Part shown: positions 35,695 to 44,829 of the stretch, piece after piece
Position numbering within the stretch: the stretch's first letter is position 1
Layout: each line of letters starts with the position of its first letter
Origin: an uncultured Ruminiclostridium sp.
GTDB taxonomy: Bacteria > Bacillota > Clostridia > Oscillospirales > Ruminococcaceae
Length of the DNA: 64,000 nt
Assembly (NCBI GenBank): GCA_910579265.1
Contig: CAJTTE010000002.1
Location: 99,460-163,459 of the forward strand
Direction of reading: 5' to 3'
Position numbers and translations under genes: made by a program
The notes under the pieces: model-generated
The model's database searches: none
Seen by the model: only the letters and a program-made list of their open reading frames with translations
What the model was told of the DNA's origin: nothing

Positions 35695-36812
35695 GGGTAT
35701 TTGTTTTTTTAAAGGAAGAACTTTTAAAAAATATAAAAATATTTATACTTCTTTTTTTAGAGTGTTTATTCACATTTCTAATCTCGGGCTTTTGTATGTC
35801 ATTCTTGTTAGACTCATATGCTTCTTTAAAAGCAATCAACAATATGAATAAAACCGAAAACTGGTATTATCTTATTAAAAACAGCGATTACAATAAAAGC
35901 AATACTGGAAACTATATGGAAAACGAATGGGACGAGTTTTATCATTATATAATAGATAATTATGATTACATAATGAGCACCGGTGAGCTGATATCAATCG
36001 AGGATACCTTCATTTGGCAAAACGGAGAAGCTGAAAACGCTATTGGCATTTCATATTTTACTGAAAACTATTTTGAATATCTCAATCCCGAAAAAATAAT
36101 TGACTATGATTGGAACAGTTATAATGGTGATTATATACCTGTGATTTTGGGGTATGATTATAAACTTTACTATCAGGTCGGAGATGTTATAAATTCAAGA
36201 TGGGAAGTGGTGGCATTTTGTAAGGATGGGTGGTCTATTCCGATAGGAAACAGCTATCAACTTGTACATAGTGGCAGTGGAGGTGTAATAACACTTATGA
36301 AGTATTATTCCTCCGATAATTTTGATCGTTCATCAACCGAGGTATGTGTATATTCAGAAAGTGAAGATGATCTGATTCCCATATTTAAAAAATTTAGTGA
36401 ATTAGGTTTGGATTCGGTCGTTCCAATTTCTTTTTTAGATAGAATAAATTTTATGATCAGGCAATTTTACAAGATACTCTCATCCTACCTTTTTATCGCT
36501 ATCGGCATAACAGTATTTTCAATATTATGCACATCCTCTGGTTTCAGCAATTATTTACGTCTTCGCAAACGCGATTATCTTATATACGAAATTTGCGGTG
36601 CAAACGTGTATGGTATCGCTATCAATATTGCAATTCTTAATTTTACAGTAATACTTTTACCGGCACTTGTTTGCGCACTTATTTTCGGGCGCATTGACCT
36701 TATACCTATTTTTTTGATAATATCAGCTGTGATAGAGATCTGCTCACTTGCCAAACCTCTTTATTATTTGTTAAAAAAGCCACTGATCGAACAATATTAT
36801 GAAAATAGGTGA
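35691..36812 (+). CDS. MacB/FtsX-like ABC permease, second subunit
   Basis: 373 residues with the same topology as its neighbour: a helix at about 12-35, an external domain rich in Tyr/Asn/Asp, and helices near 260-285, 305-335 and 340-360. GTG start, GAGGAGG upstream. With the first permease and the following ATPase it makes a complete heterodimeric transporter. Such type VII ABC systems move or extrude peptides at the membrane surface rather than transporting through a channel; the client here is inferred to be the 33656 product. Confidence 0.8.
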   Translation: MRVFVFLKEELLKNIKIFILLFLECLFTFLISGFCMSFLLDSYASLKAINNMNKTENWYYLIKNSDYNKSNTGNYMENEWDEFYHYIIDNYDYIMSTGELISIEDTFIWQNGEAENAIGISYFTENYFEYLNPEKIIDYDWNSYNGDYIPVILGYDYKLYYQVGDVINSRWEVVAFCKDGWSIPIGNSYQLVHSGSGGVITLMKYYSSDNFDRSSTEVCVYSESEDDLIPIFKKFSELGLDSVVPISFLDRINFMIRQFYKILSSYLFIAIGITVFSILCTSSGFSNYLRLRKRDYLIYEICGANVYGIAINIAILNFTVILLPALVCALIFGRIDLIPIFLIISAVIEICSLAKPLYYLLKKPLIEQYYENR

Positions 36813-36843
36813 TTTATTATTTGAGAAAGGAGCTTCAATCACT

Positions 36844-37506
36844 ATGATAAAAATGACCGATGTAAGTAAAATTTACGGTGTTGGTGACTCTGAAGTGAAA
36901 GCGCTCAACAATATTAAACTCGAAATAAATGATGGTGATATGGTATCGATCGTAGGCACATCCGGCTCAGGGAAGTCCACTCTTTTGAATATAATGGGAC
37001 TTTTAGATAGCGCGTTTGATGGATATTACTACATGGATAACATCAATGTAAAGACTCTCTCCAACAGAGACAAGGCAAAAGCCCGTAATGAGAAGCTTGG
37101 TTTTGTTTTACAAGATTTTGCACTTATTGAGCACTACACCGTTAAGGAGAATATAATGATTCCTTTTCGTTATTCATCAAGGTTACAGGAAAATTGCGGG
37201 CATAAGGTTAAAAATACTCTTCAAAAACTTATGATAGCAGAAAAAACAGACACTCCAGTCAGCAAGCTTTCAGGAGGTCAACGCCAACGTGTTGCTATTG
37301 CAAGAGCAATAATAAATGATCCGTCTGTAATACTTGCTGACGAGCCTACAGGTGCTTTAGACAGTAAAACATCTGAAGAGATATTCAATATTTTTTCCCA
37401 ACTTAACAACGATGGAAAAACCATTATAATTGTTACTCATGATTTAAGACTTGCAGAGAAATGTAAAAAAACATACCGTATTTCTGACGGTAAGATTTTT
37501 CAATAA
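36844..37506 (+). CDS. ABC transporter ATP-binding protein (LolD/MacB type)
   Basis: 220 residues. Walker A GTSGSGKST, Q-loop LQDFALIEHYTV, signature LSGGQRQRVAIARA, Walker B VILADEPTGALDS and H-loop IIIVTHD are all intact. The GALDS and the whole pattern fit the LolD/MacB/BceA group that partners FtsX-like permeases. The frame is open from 36799 within the permease gene, but AAAGGAG at about 36826 suits the ATG at 36844, with long spacing (12 nt). Confidence 0.9.
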   Translation: MIKMTDVSKIYGVGDSEVKALNNIKLEINDGDMVSIVGTSGSGKSTLLNIMGLLDSAFDGYYYMDNINVKTLSNRDKAKARNEKLGFVLQDFALIEHYTVKENIMIPFRYSSRLQENCGHKVKNTLQKLMIAEKTDTPVSKLSGGQRQRVAIARAIINDPSVILADEPTGALDSKTSEEIFNIFSQLNNDGKTIIIVTHDLRLAEKCKKTYRISDGKIFQ

Positions 37507-37514
37507 TATTCTTT

Positions 37515-37556
37515 AAAAGCACAATTTACATTTTTGTAGAATGAATTGTGCTTTTA
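37515..37556 (+). terminator. rho-independent terminator of the exporter operon
   Basis: AAAAGCACAATT (37515-37526) pairs with AATTGTGCTTTT (37544-37555), extended by AATACT/AGTATT flanks. Confidence 0.85.
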
Positions 37557-38135
37557 GTATTATTACCCTCTCGTTTGTAGCTTTTATATACTTATTATTT
37601 GATTTATAACAGAATCTCGCAATGTTAAAAATGTGATATAATAATCTGTATAAACGGCTCTAAGGGCACAGATCGTACAGGAACCGGTCTATAAACTTAC
37701 TGCAAGCTGTCAAAAAGAAAACAGATGGTTGGGAAACGATTTTCATGGCCCGAATAAAGATGCCGGTCCTTATGAGAAGCAATAGGCCGGTGTGAAATAT
37801 CTTGCTGAAAAATCGGCGTGAAAAGAGAATACTGCATTGAAAGGGGCAATAAAGGCTTGTTACCACAGGGCTGACCGATCCTTGCTATCGCACAAAGGGC
37901 AAATACTTTTAGGAATTCCGCTATGCGGCAAATGGGCAAAACTTGATTCGCTGTGCTTGTACTGCAAGGGCAGGCTACGATGATATAATTTACATCAAGC
38001 CTCAGATTCAGCTTTCACCGGATTCATTCCGCAGCGTGCCGGAGGTTGATTCGATTTTGGATATAGCCGTCCTCGAAAAGGCAAACCAAGCAAAAGCAAT
38101 CCAAGCGGTATTGCCTAACATAAGCATTATTATGA
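37557..38135. other. no intact gene; possible coding debris
   Basis: Segments look protein-like in different plus frames: LTASCQKENRWLGNDFHGPN (near 37700), then PEVDSILDIAVLEKANQAKA (near 38040-38100). No ribosome binding site or continuous frame. Probably a decayed gene of unknown family. Confidence 0.35.
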
Positions 38136-39191
38136 TTACAGCATGGATAAACATTTCTGCAGCAAATAAGAAACTCGGCGGTCTATGGAAAACAATTCCT
38201 GAAACAAGGTTTTAAGTTCTGATCTGGCAGACGATTTATTCAACAATTCATCGACATTTTTAGGCACACAAAAGAAGGTTTCCGACGATACGCCCAGAAG
38301 CCCCCAGATCTTCCATGCCTGATCATGAAAACGAAGATGCAAATCCGATGCTTCCAAAAGGAGTTTTTTACATTTTTTTTCGCCAACCATAGGCGTCAGC
38401 GTGTTCCGATAACATTCGGACGCGTGCCACCTGGTTTCTATGGCAAGACCGTTTATTTGATTTAACCACTTTCCAAGTTTTTTTCCGTCCTGTTCCGTTT
38501 CTAACTTCTGATATATCTTTTGTTCCAGCTTATTCCTGTTACCGGTATTCAGGTGCCGGATCATATGATCGAGAGATTCGGACAGGGAAATCGTACTGTC
38601 ATATTTATCCGTTATGAAAACGATATTGCTGAGCTTATTATACCAATCCTTATCAAGCTGAGGTAACCGACGGTGTTTCATTAAGTACGGAAGTTTTTTA
38701 TTGTCATCGTATCCCGTTATGACCGCCCACAAATCGCCCAGACTCAATTTGATCAAGACAGGCTGTTTTTCATCGATAGCCTGCTTTATTCTTTCAAACA
38801 GGACATTTTCCTTTGTATTTTTTTTCATTGCCTCATAGTGATAACCGGACGCATATAAAGCTAAGGACAGACGGTCAAGAGCTGTCTCCGAAAAATCGTC
38901 GGCTGTGTACGGCTTGTCAAAAGAATTACCGATTTCCTTATCTGTCCAAAAATATGCGCAGCCTGTTATTGTGATTAAATATTGATATATTTTAAGGTGA
39001 TGCTTATGGATAAAAAGTTCGTTTTCACAATCCCCGCACCGTATACATTCACGTTGGTGTTTTCCGCAGAAAAACGGGGTGTCCTCCGTGTAAGCGTCCC
39101 GGTATAAAAGAATAGAAGAAAGGGCGCCGAAAAATGAGTTTCTTTGTGCGTTTACAGGAAAAGAGACTAAACCTTCAATATTTTTTGTCAT
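38136..39191 (-). CDS. BtrH-like / cysteine-peptidase-fold protein, uncertain
   Basis: 351 residues, no signal peptide. The start ATG has GGAGGG 6 nt upstream. The N-terminal NAQRNSFFGALSSILLYRDA and the internal KQPVLIKLSLGDLWAVITGYDD resemble the substrate-pocket and strand pattern of C39-like or BtrH-N-type domains, in which a Cys/His pair may be lost. The same pattern appears in the last third of the MerR-type protein at 39924. A Cys cluster (CGKHQRECIRCGDCENE, about 42-58) could bind zinc. The C-terminal 150 residues are helical. Function unknown. Confidence 0.65.
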   Translation of the reverse strand: MTKNIEGLVSFPVNAQRNSFFGALSSILLYRDAYTEDTPFFCGKHQRECIRCGDCENELFIHKHHLKIYQYLITITGCAYFWTDKEIGNSFDKPYTADDFSETALDRLSLALYASGYHYEAMKKNTKENVLFERIKQAIDEKQPVLIKLSLGDLWAVITGYDDNKKLPYLMKHRRLPQLDKDWYNKLSNIVFITDKYDSTISLSESLDHMIRHLNTGNRNKLEQKIYQKLETEQDGKKLGKWLNQINGLAIETRWHASECYRNTLTPMVGEKKCKKLLLEASDLHLRFHDQAWKIWGLLGVSSETFFCVPKNVDELLNKSSARSELKTLFQELFSIDRRVSYLLQKCLSML

Positions 39192-39266
39192 TTGATTCCC
39201 TCCGTAATCATTATTGAATAAAAATGTAAATTATTGTATAGCATAATCGTGAAAGTCAATAAAAAT

Positions 39267-39761
39267 TTAATTGATCGTTTTACAGAGCTTGAATTGAGCT
39301 TCAAATCTGTCTCTGCCTCCTTCAACGCCAACTATATGGAATCCGCATTTATTTGTGTAAAAATAATGATTGCGGTAGGAAACTGCTGGAGTTTCCGCAT
39401 ACCATGTCTTAATCTTTGGATACATATGCTCCACAAAACGCCATGCCATACTGCCATATCCGCTGCCGCTCAAGTCGGTGTCAATAAAAATATTTCCGAG
39501 GAAGCCCGAACCATGCTCTTCATGAATAAATAATATGATCGCGCCTACAGGTGCGCCGTTAAGATCAATACGATAGGATGTGGCTTCAGGATTAAATCCC
39601 CATTCTTCTAAAAAGCTGCCGTCATCATAGCCCGGCGGTCCGCCTGCGGGTTTTTGGAAAAACAGTTGTGAGTCGTTATCAAAGCAACGTTTCATAATAG
39701 GGGTCAGAAGCGGAATATCCTCTTTTACCATTGGCGTAAAGGTCAATTGTTCAAAATCCAT
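39267..39761 (-). CDS. GNAT family N-acetyltransferase
   Basis: 164 residues; start with GGAGGT 8 nt upstream. It contains LGNIFIDTDLSGSGYGSMAW (motif A, GxGxG/S) and TWYAETPAVSYRNHYFYTNK with CGFHIVG, a usual GNAT ending. It lies between two genes on the same strand with gaps of 75 and 162 nt, so it may be co-transcribed with the large MerR-type regulator. Substrate unknown. Confidence 0.85.
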   Translation of the reverse strand: MDFEQLTFTPMVKEDIPLLTPIMKRCFDNDSQLFFQKPAGGPPGYDDGSFLEEWGFNPEATSYRIDLNGAPVGAIILFIHEEHGSGFLGNIFIDTDLSGSGYGSMAWRFVEHMYPKIKTWYAETPAVSYRNHYFYTNKCGFHIVGVEGGRDRFEAQFKLCKTIN

Positions 39762-39923
39762 TGTTTTTTACCTCCGTATATTTTTTAAGTTTACATAATT
39801 ACAAATCTTAACGCTTTGTATTTTTGATTTATAATTTTCATATGTGTAACTCACCGATACTTGTATCCCGCAGTTCCGCCGGAAAAACCGATAACGGATT
39901 TCTTAATATCCATATTTTTCTGT

Positions 39924-42557
39924 TTATTTTTCATTTATCTTTATATTTTCATTCAGTATCTTTACAACTTCGTCGATAATATCCCCGCATTCACGAATTC
40001 TTGCGGCAATCTTTTTTCGTCTCTCAGGCGTTTTCAACGCTTCAAGCGTAATATTGAAGCCGCCACCCAAGGCCTCAAGATCGTTTCCGCCGTCGTTGTG
40101 CCATATATCGGCGGTGCGTCTGTATAAAAGACTTATGTCGTAAAGATATGTCATATCGGGATTCAAATCATTTGTGCGATGTAAAAATTCGGGACAGCGG
40201 CAGCCGTTTGTGGCCAACACGCAAACAAAATTGGTGTACATTGACCACAGGTCGAAATCCTCGGGCTTTATTCGCTCATAATACCCACTTTCGATGTCAT
40301 CCGCCCATTTTCGGAAGGCGGGCGCGCCAAAGCAATATTTATCATTATCGGTTGTCAGAAGCTTCGGCAGAGCGTAAATTGCTTCACGGCAAATATCGGC
40401 GGTGTCTTTTTGCTCTTTTTTATCACCTACAAATATCCAGCCGCTTTTATCGGTATCGTCTCCTATGGCTTTGTCGCACGAAATACGCTGAGGCTCGCTG
40501 TTGTTCCCCGAAATATATATAAGCGTTTTTCCGTATTCCTCATAACCGACAAACACACCGCAGGGTTGTTCGGAATATCCTGTGGATATAACGGGAACTC
40601 CTTTATCAATATAAGAGATAAGCATATTCAGATACGATTCTTTATTTCTGCGAAGATCACGGCTGAAAACATATTCGGCAGAATAACCGCACTTTTCAAA
40701 AGTTTCCTCAAAGAATTTTCCGTCACCCTCAAACTGATGATGAGCATTTACGCCATCACCGGCAAAGGGCTGCTTGTAATGCTGGGCAAACACGTCTCCG
40801 GTAAGTCCTTCAAAAAGCAGATAATCAAACTCCTTTTCTCCCAGACATTCCATTACATATCCGGCACTCCCGTTGAACCAGTAGTTTTCCCCGTATTCTT
40901 CAGTAATAAGGCGGTGAATAACGGGAATCATGTTGTTGCTTCGCCTTGTATTTAAGGTAAGGTCCACATTCTTTATTTTATTTGCCTGCGAATACGCAAG
41001 CTGTGAAATCCTGATTTTTCTGAAGTATTTCATTCCCTGACCGTTTGATCCGATAACAATCGGATAGGCTTCTTCCCGGTTAAGGTCAATGGACATATAC
41101 GGAAAATCGGTTCCGCAATACCGTATTTCCCCGTTTATTATGACCGCTAAATGCTTTTGTCCGACAACCCATGTGACATGATTATATTCGTTCGGTACGA
41201 TACGGCCTCTGTTTGGGAAATTATATGAATCGTGAAAAATCGGCTGATGAAAGCTGATTGCTTCTTCCCGACAGCTCGAATGGTTATTCATATTGATACC
41301 GAAATCCATAATTTTCAGATTTACGCCGCTGTTATAACTGTCGGAACCATGATAAAAAACAATGCTTCCTTCGCTGTCACCGTAGCCGAATTGCTCGTCA
41401 TCCATCGGTACGCGGAAATCTATATCCACCCTGAACGGCAGCTTTACGGATACGTTTGTATTAAGCGTCCGCGTGGAGATCCAGCCGGTATATTCGGCTT
41501 CGCCGTTGTCAAGTACTCGGTAATGAGGATCGTTGATCGTCGTAATTTTATCAAAAGCGACTTCTTTTTCCCACAATATCGGATTTTGATCGTTGATCTC
41601 GACCTCCGTGATATCCGTGATCTCGTTAGGAGTCGGATAAAGCGTCACGTCGGGAATCCGTTTTTTTAACGGAACATATAAGGCGACAAGACGTCTGCGT
41701 TCATCGGGAGAGATGAGATTTTCCGTCATGGCGGCGTGGCGCAGACTGCCGTCCGACATATAATCTATTTGATAAAACTTATTTTCGTCAAAGCTTTTTA
41801 TAAGATAACGAAACGACTGATTCATATCGTCATCGAGGTATACATTTGCCGCAGCAAACAAGCCTCCGTCAAAAATAAAATCCGTATAGGCGCTGTCGTT
41901 TACAAAATCTTCGGTAATTTTTGAGATAATAACATCATGTTCGTTTTCCCGATACTCAAAGCTTTCGTGATAATCAGTTATTATACCGCTCATCTGAATA
42001 TAATGCGAAAAAGCGTCGGCATCGGAGTTTTGCGGATCAGCTTTAAGGTATGAAGACAACACCCTCATTTTCGGCAGTTTTACAACGGAAATATCGAGCG
42101 GCCGCGCAAGCCTTTCCGATACCTCGGAAAGCTGCTCCATGCCGATATTTTCCCGCACTGTGAGCTGCTTGTCCATTTCTTCGTATAAAAGCGGCAGGGC
42201 AGTGATTTGTTTGATGCCTTTTTCAGTCATCTTATGCAAAAAGTCATTGATAATGCGTTTAAGTTCAGACAGCGCCGTGACCTCGCGGTCAATTTCACCG
42301 AGCTTGTCCACAAAAACCTGTGTGATATCCGACATTTCACGGCTGTCATAAATCCGTACAATGTCTTTAATCGGTATCTGCATTTTGCGAAGTACTATAA
42401 TCTGCCGCAATCTCTGTACATTCTGCTCATCATAATAACGATATTTTTCATGCTGTGGGCGTATGCTTGTAATAAGCCCGGCTTCCTCGTAATAACGCAG
42501 TGTTCTTGACGACAGTCCGAGCTGGGTGCTGAGATCGGTTATTTTGATCAAACTCAT
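39924..42557 (-). CDS. very large MerR-type regulator with lectin-like and papain-like segments
   Basis: 877 residues from the ATG at 42557 (GGAGAG upstream). The longer frame lacks a site. Order: MerR helix-turn-helix (1-75; TQLGLSSRTLRYYEEAGLI); coiled linker (75-125); a GyrI-like effector segment (about 155-300); a beta-rich concanavalin/LamG-like segment (about 325-530; WISTRTLNTNVSVKLPFRVD, HVTWVVGQKHLAVIINGEIR); then a segment like the 38136 protein, with FNGSAGYVMECLG and KGVPVISTGY (about 545-745), and a helical tail. Typical MerR proteins are 120-280 residues. It probably represses or activates its own promoter. The ligand could be a glycan or peptide; that is inference. Confidence 0.8.
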   Translation of the reverse strand: MSLIKITDLSTQLGLSSRTLRYYEEAGLITSIRPQHEKYRYYDEQNVQRLRQIIVLRKMQIPIKDIVRIYDSREMSDITQVFVDKLGEIDREVTALSELKRIINDFLHKMTEKGIKQITALPLLYEEMDKQLTVRENIGMEQLSEVSERLARPLDISVVKLPKMRVLSSYLKADPQNSDADAFSHYIQMSGIITDYHESFEYRENEHDVIISKITEDFVNDSAYTDFIFDGGLFAAANVYLDDDMNQSFRYLIKSFDENKFYQIDYMSDGSLRHAAMTENLISPDERRRLVALYVPLKKRIPDVTLYPTPNEITDITEVEINDQNPILWEKEVAFDKITTINDPHYRVLDNGEAEYTGWISTRTLNTNVSVKLPFRVDIDFRVPMDDEQFGYGDSEGSIVFYHGSDSYNSGVNLKIMDFGINMNNHSSCREEAISFHQPIFHDSYNFPNRGRIVPNEYNHVTWVVGQKHLAVIINGEIRYCGTDFPYMSIDLNREEAYPIVIGSNGQGMKYFRKIRISQLAYSQANKIKNVDLTLNTRRSNNMIPVIHRLITEEYGENYWFNGSAGYVMECLGEKEFDYLLFEGLTGDVFAQHYKQPFAGDGVNAHHQFEGDGKFFEETFEKCGYSAEYVFSRDLRRNKESYLNMLISYIDKGVPVISTGYSEQPCGVFVGYEEYGKTLIYISGNNSEPQRISCDKAIGDDTDKSGWIFVGDKKEQKDTADICREAIYALPKLLTTDNDKYCFGAPAFRKWADDIESGYYERIKPEDFDLWSMYTNFVCVLATNGCRCPEFLHRTNDLNPDMTYLYDISLLYRRTADIWHNDGGNDLEALGGGFNITLEALKTPERRKKIAARIRECGDIIDEVVKILNENIKINEK

Positions 42558-42580
42558 ATGTATCTCTCCTCTCCGTAAAC

Positions 42581-42611
42581 AGTATACCACTTGACGCTAC
42601 GTCAAAGTCAA
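42581..42611 (-). promoter_or_regulatory. MerR-type promoter with operator in a 19-bp spacer
   Basis: Read on the minus strand: TTGACT (42611-42606), a 19-nt spacer, TATACT (42586-42581). The spacer contains the perfect dyad TTGACGTAGCGTCAA (42605-42591). Over-long 19-bp spacers with a central dyad are the hallmark of MerR-activated promoters, so the regulator very likely controls itself. Confidence 0.85.
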
Positions 42612-42626
42612 GTGATTTTCTAAAAT

Positions 42627-43312
42627 TTTTTGCGGAGTTTTATCTTCCGGCAAACCTGCGTATCCCGTATCGGTAACCGTGTGACTGACGATGGCTAAGC
42701 TATATGATGTTGTTTTTAAAAAGTTTGTGCCGTGCTTTTATGAATGACAGGCCTGTTTTTGCTTTTAATGGAAATGTTTCCTTTTAAAAAGAAAAAACAG
42801 ATAGACTCTTGATATAAGTCCCTTAGAGATGACACAGAAAAAGCAAAAAGTGCGAACTCTGAGGGGATCTTATTATACCATAAAAAGAGCGAAGCAAAGC
42901 GGAGCGATTCCACTGAAACGGTAAAATGTTCTCAAACATCAAAATAAATTCTTCCTCTTTATTTCGTTTGAGGTTATTATACCATAAGAAAAATGAGCGA
43001 AGCGAACACTTCCATTTAATTTGTCCTTTGTTCATTTGTTGTAGCAGTTCAAATATCTGTGAAATGTAAATTCACCTTTTTGCATCTACGTTTTTTCAAT
43101 AAACCGCCGCTTAAAACGGCAAAAACTTTTTTATCCTATTTTTTTGATAGCGCTCATGACATCATTTGAATCCTCAGATAACTTTTTTGTTTATGACAAG
43201 CCGGTTGTTGCTTGACTGACGGTATTTTTTAAAACGGGATCAACAATTATTATGTTTTTTCGGGTTAGAAAATTTCAAAAATTGATGTGGGCAATAGGAA
43301 TCTGTTATGGAT
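42627..43312. other. non-coding stretch with short direct repeats
   Basis: No gene. A 26-30 nt motif, TTATTATACCATAA then AGCGAAGC, occurs at 42870-42895 and 42974-43003. The TTATTATACCA part looks like a -10 box region in either direction. Otherwise AT-rich. Confidence 0.5.
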
Positions 43313-43635
43313 TGTCCGAAAAGTCTCAATTTGCACGATCTTTACTGACCGGAGGCGCTTTGTAAGTCAAAATACTCGAAGTATTACCGTCTTTCTCCGC
43401 TTTTTTCTTAAATGCAACCACTCATTCGGCGAAATCGTACAAAATTTCTTAGAGCATGTTCACATAAAGCCCGGTACAGGACTTTTCAGCAAATTTAACC
43501 GTATATTTCGATGATTTTTTTGAAATACGCAGGTATTCCCGCAAAAATTTGTCTTTGATACTTTAAAATTATGCTCGAATTATGCTCGAAAATCCGTAAA
43601 TCGGTTTTATGCGAACACGCTCCGGTTTTCAGATA
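43313..43635. repeat. MITE-like element, family E, copy 3 (hosting a nested family A element)
   Basis: Left end TGTCCGAAAAGTCTCAATTT and right end GGTTTTCAGATA, in reverse orientation to copy 1. A family A element sits at 43453-43621 near its right terminus. Confidence 0.75.
43453..43621. repeat. MITE-like element, family A, copy 3 (nested inside family E)
   Basis: 169 bp with ends AGCATGTTCACATAAA and TTTTATGCGAACACGCT. Near the right end, ATTATGCTCGA is duplicated in tandem. Confidence 0.85.
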
Positions 43636-43801
43636 TGCTCTAATCTTTGGTGGAGTATAGATAAATAAAATGGATTATTAATGCTCAATGCTTAGAGCGC
43701 AATTTTAATTCATGTCCACAACCCGATCAAAGATCGGTTTAATATATGATCTTCGGTAATTCATGTTCTGCCGCCTTAATGTAAAAACAAATCAGACAAC
43801 A

Positions 43802-44698
43802 TTATCTTTTTATTTTTCTGTATTCGCCGGGCGATGTTTTGAATAATTTTTTAAATTGCCGGCAAAAGTATCCGACATTTTCAAAACCCGTTTCCCGGGC
43901 TATTGAAGAAATATTGTTATCTGTGGTGACAAGAAGCTTTGCGGCATGTTTAAGCCTGTAATTCACCAAGTAGCTTATGGGAGAAGTATGAAGATATCTG
44001 CCGAATATATTAAGAACACTGCTTTTACTCATTGCCACGGTTTTTGCGATATCATCCAAGGAAATATGGCCGGGATAATTTTTATGTATATACTGCATCA
44101 TGATCTGAAGCTGCGCCTGAGTATGTGCGGACGCGTTTGTCGACGAGGCCGGCTCGGGTATAGTGACATTTTCATATATCAGTGTCCACAGCTTCAATAG
44201 AAACTCAACGGTTTTTATTTCACATATGTTTTCTCCTTCCTGAATGGCAAATACGGACAGCAGAATATTCAGGACATCGTTATGCCATGGCACATCGGGA
44301 GAAAATATCAGACACTCGATGGACGAATTAAGGAGAGGATATATAAACTTCCTATATATCAAACTTGTTTCGGGTGATAGCAGAGACGGAGAAAAAACGA
44401 TATTGGGAATAACGGCGCTTTCCTCCGCTTCGAAACGGTGAATGACCTGAGAATTTATAAATATGCCGGTTCCGGCGTTTAATATATATTTGCTGCTTCC
44501 TATGAGAAATTCGGCGGTTCCTTTTTCAACAAACACAAATTCAACTTCGCAATGCCAGTGCCAATCTACACAGTGGAAATCGAACAGCCATATATCTTCC
44601 ATATAATACCGGAAAGGGTATTCATCACTTCCATGACAGACAGTCTCTCTTAATGTTTCATCAGTTATGATTTTATTATATCCGTTATTATTATTCAT
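43802..44698 (-). CDS. AraC family transcriptional regulator
   Basis: 298 residues. The N-terminal half is a cupin sensor (FHCVDWHWHCEVEFVFVEKG with the HWH metal/ligand strand, about 40-60). The C-terminal 100 residues carry two helix-turn-helices: HISLDDIAKTVAMSKSSVLN and NISSIARETGFENVGYFCRQ, ending SPGEYRKIKR. Divergent from the MFS transporter gene with a 131-nt shared upstream region, so it likely controls uptake of a sugar-like compound through that transporter. Confidence 0.9.
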   Translation of the reverse strand: MNNNNGYNKIITDETLRETVCHGSDEYPFRYYMEDIWLFDFHCVDWHWHCEVEFVFVEKGTAEFLIGSSKYILNAGTGIFINSQVIHRFEAEESAVIPNIVFSPSLLSPETSLIYRKFIYPLLNSSIECLIFSPDVPWHNDVLNILLSVFAIQEGENICEIKTVEFLLKLWTLIYENVTIPEPASSTNASAHTQAQLQIMMQYIHKNYPGHISLDDIAKTVAMSKSSVLNIFGRYLHTSPISYLVNYRLKHAAKLLVTTDNNISSIARETGFENVGYFCRQFKKLFKTSPGEYRKIKR

Positions 44699-44762
44699 TT
44701 TATTTCCTCGTTTGTTTTACCGGCTTTTGTGATATTGTGTAATAAAATTGTGAAATCGTATC

Positions 44763-44791
44763 TTGATGTACAGATAAATCTGCGATATAAT
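44763..44791 (+). promoter_or_regulatory. promoter of the MFS transporter gene
   Basis: TTGATG (44763-44768), a 17-nt spacer, TATAAT (44786-44791). Confidence 0.65.
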
Positions 44792-44829
44792 CCAATCGTA
44801 TTATAACATTGAAAGGGGAGAAAGTCAAT

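Noticed and set aside
33656..37506. Lactococcin 972-type bacteriocin cassette
   Set aside because: The gene order is similar (exported peptide, membrane protein, ATPase), but the peptide lacks the family's Trp/Gly-rich mature pattern and the membrane proteins have MacB/FtsX topology.
39234..42509. Plus-strand frames opposite the GNAT and the large MerR gene
   Set aside because: They are antisense shadows without ribosome binding sites; the minus-strand genes have clear motifs and start signals.
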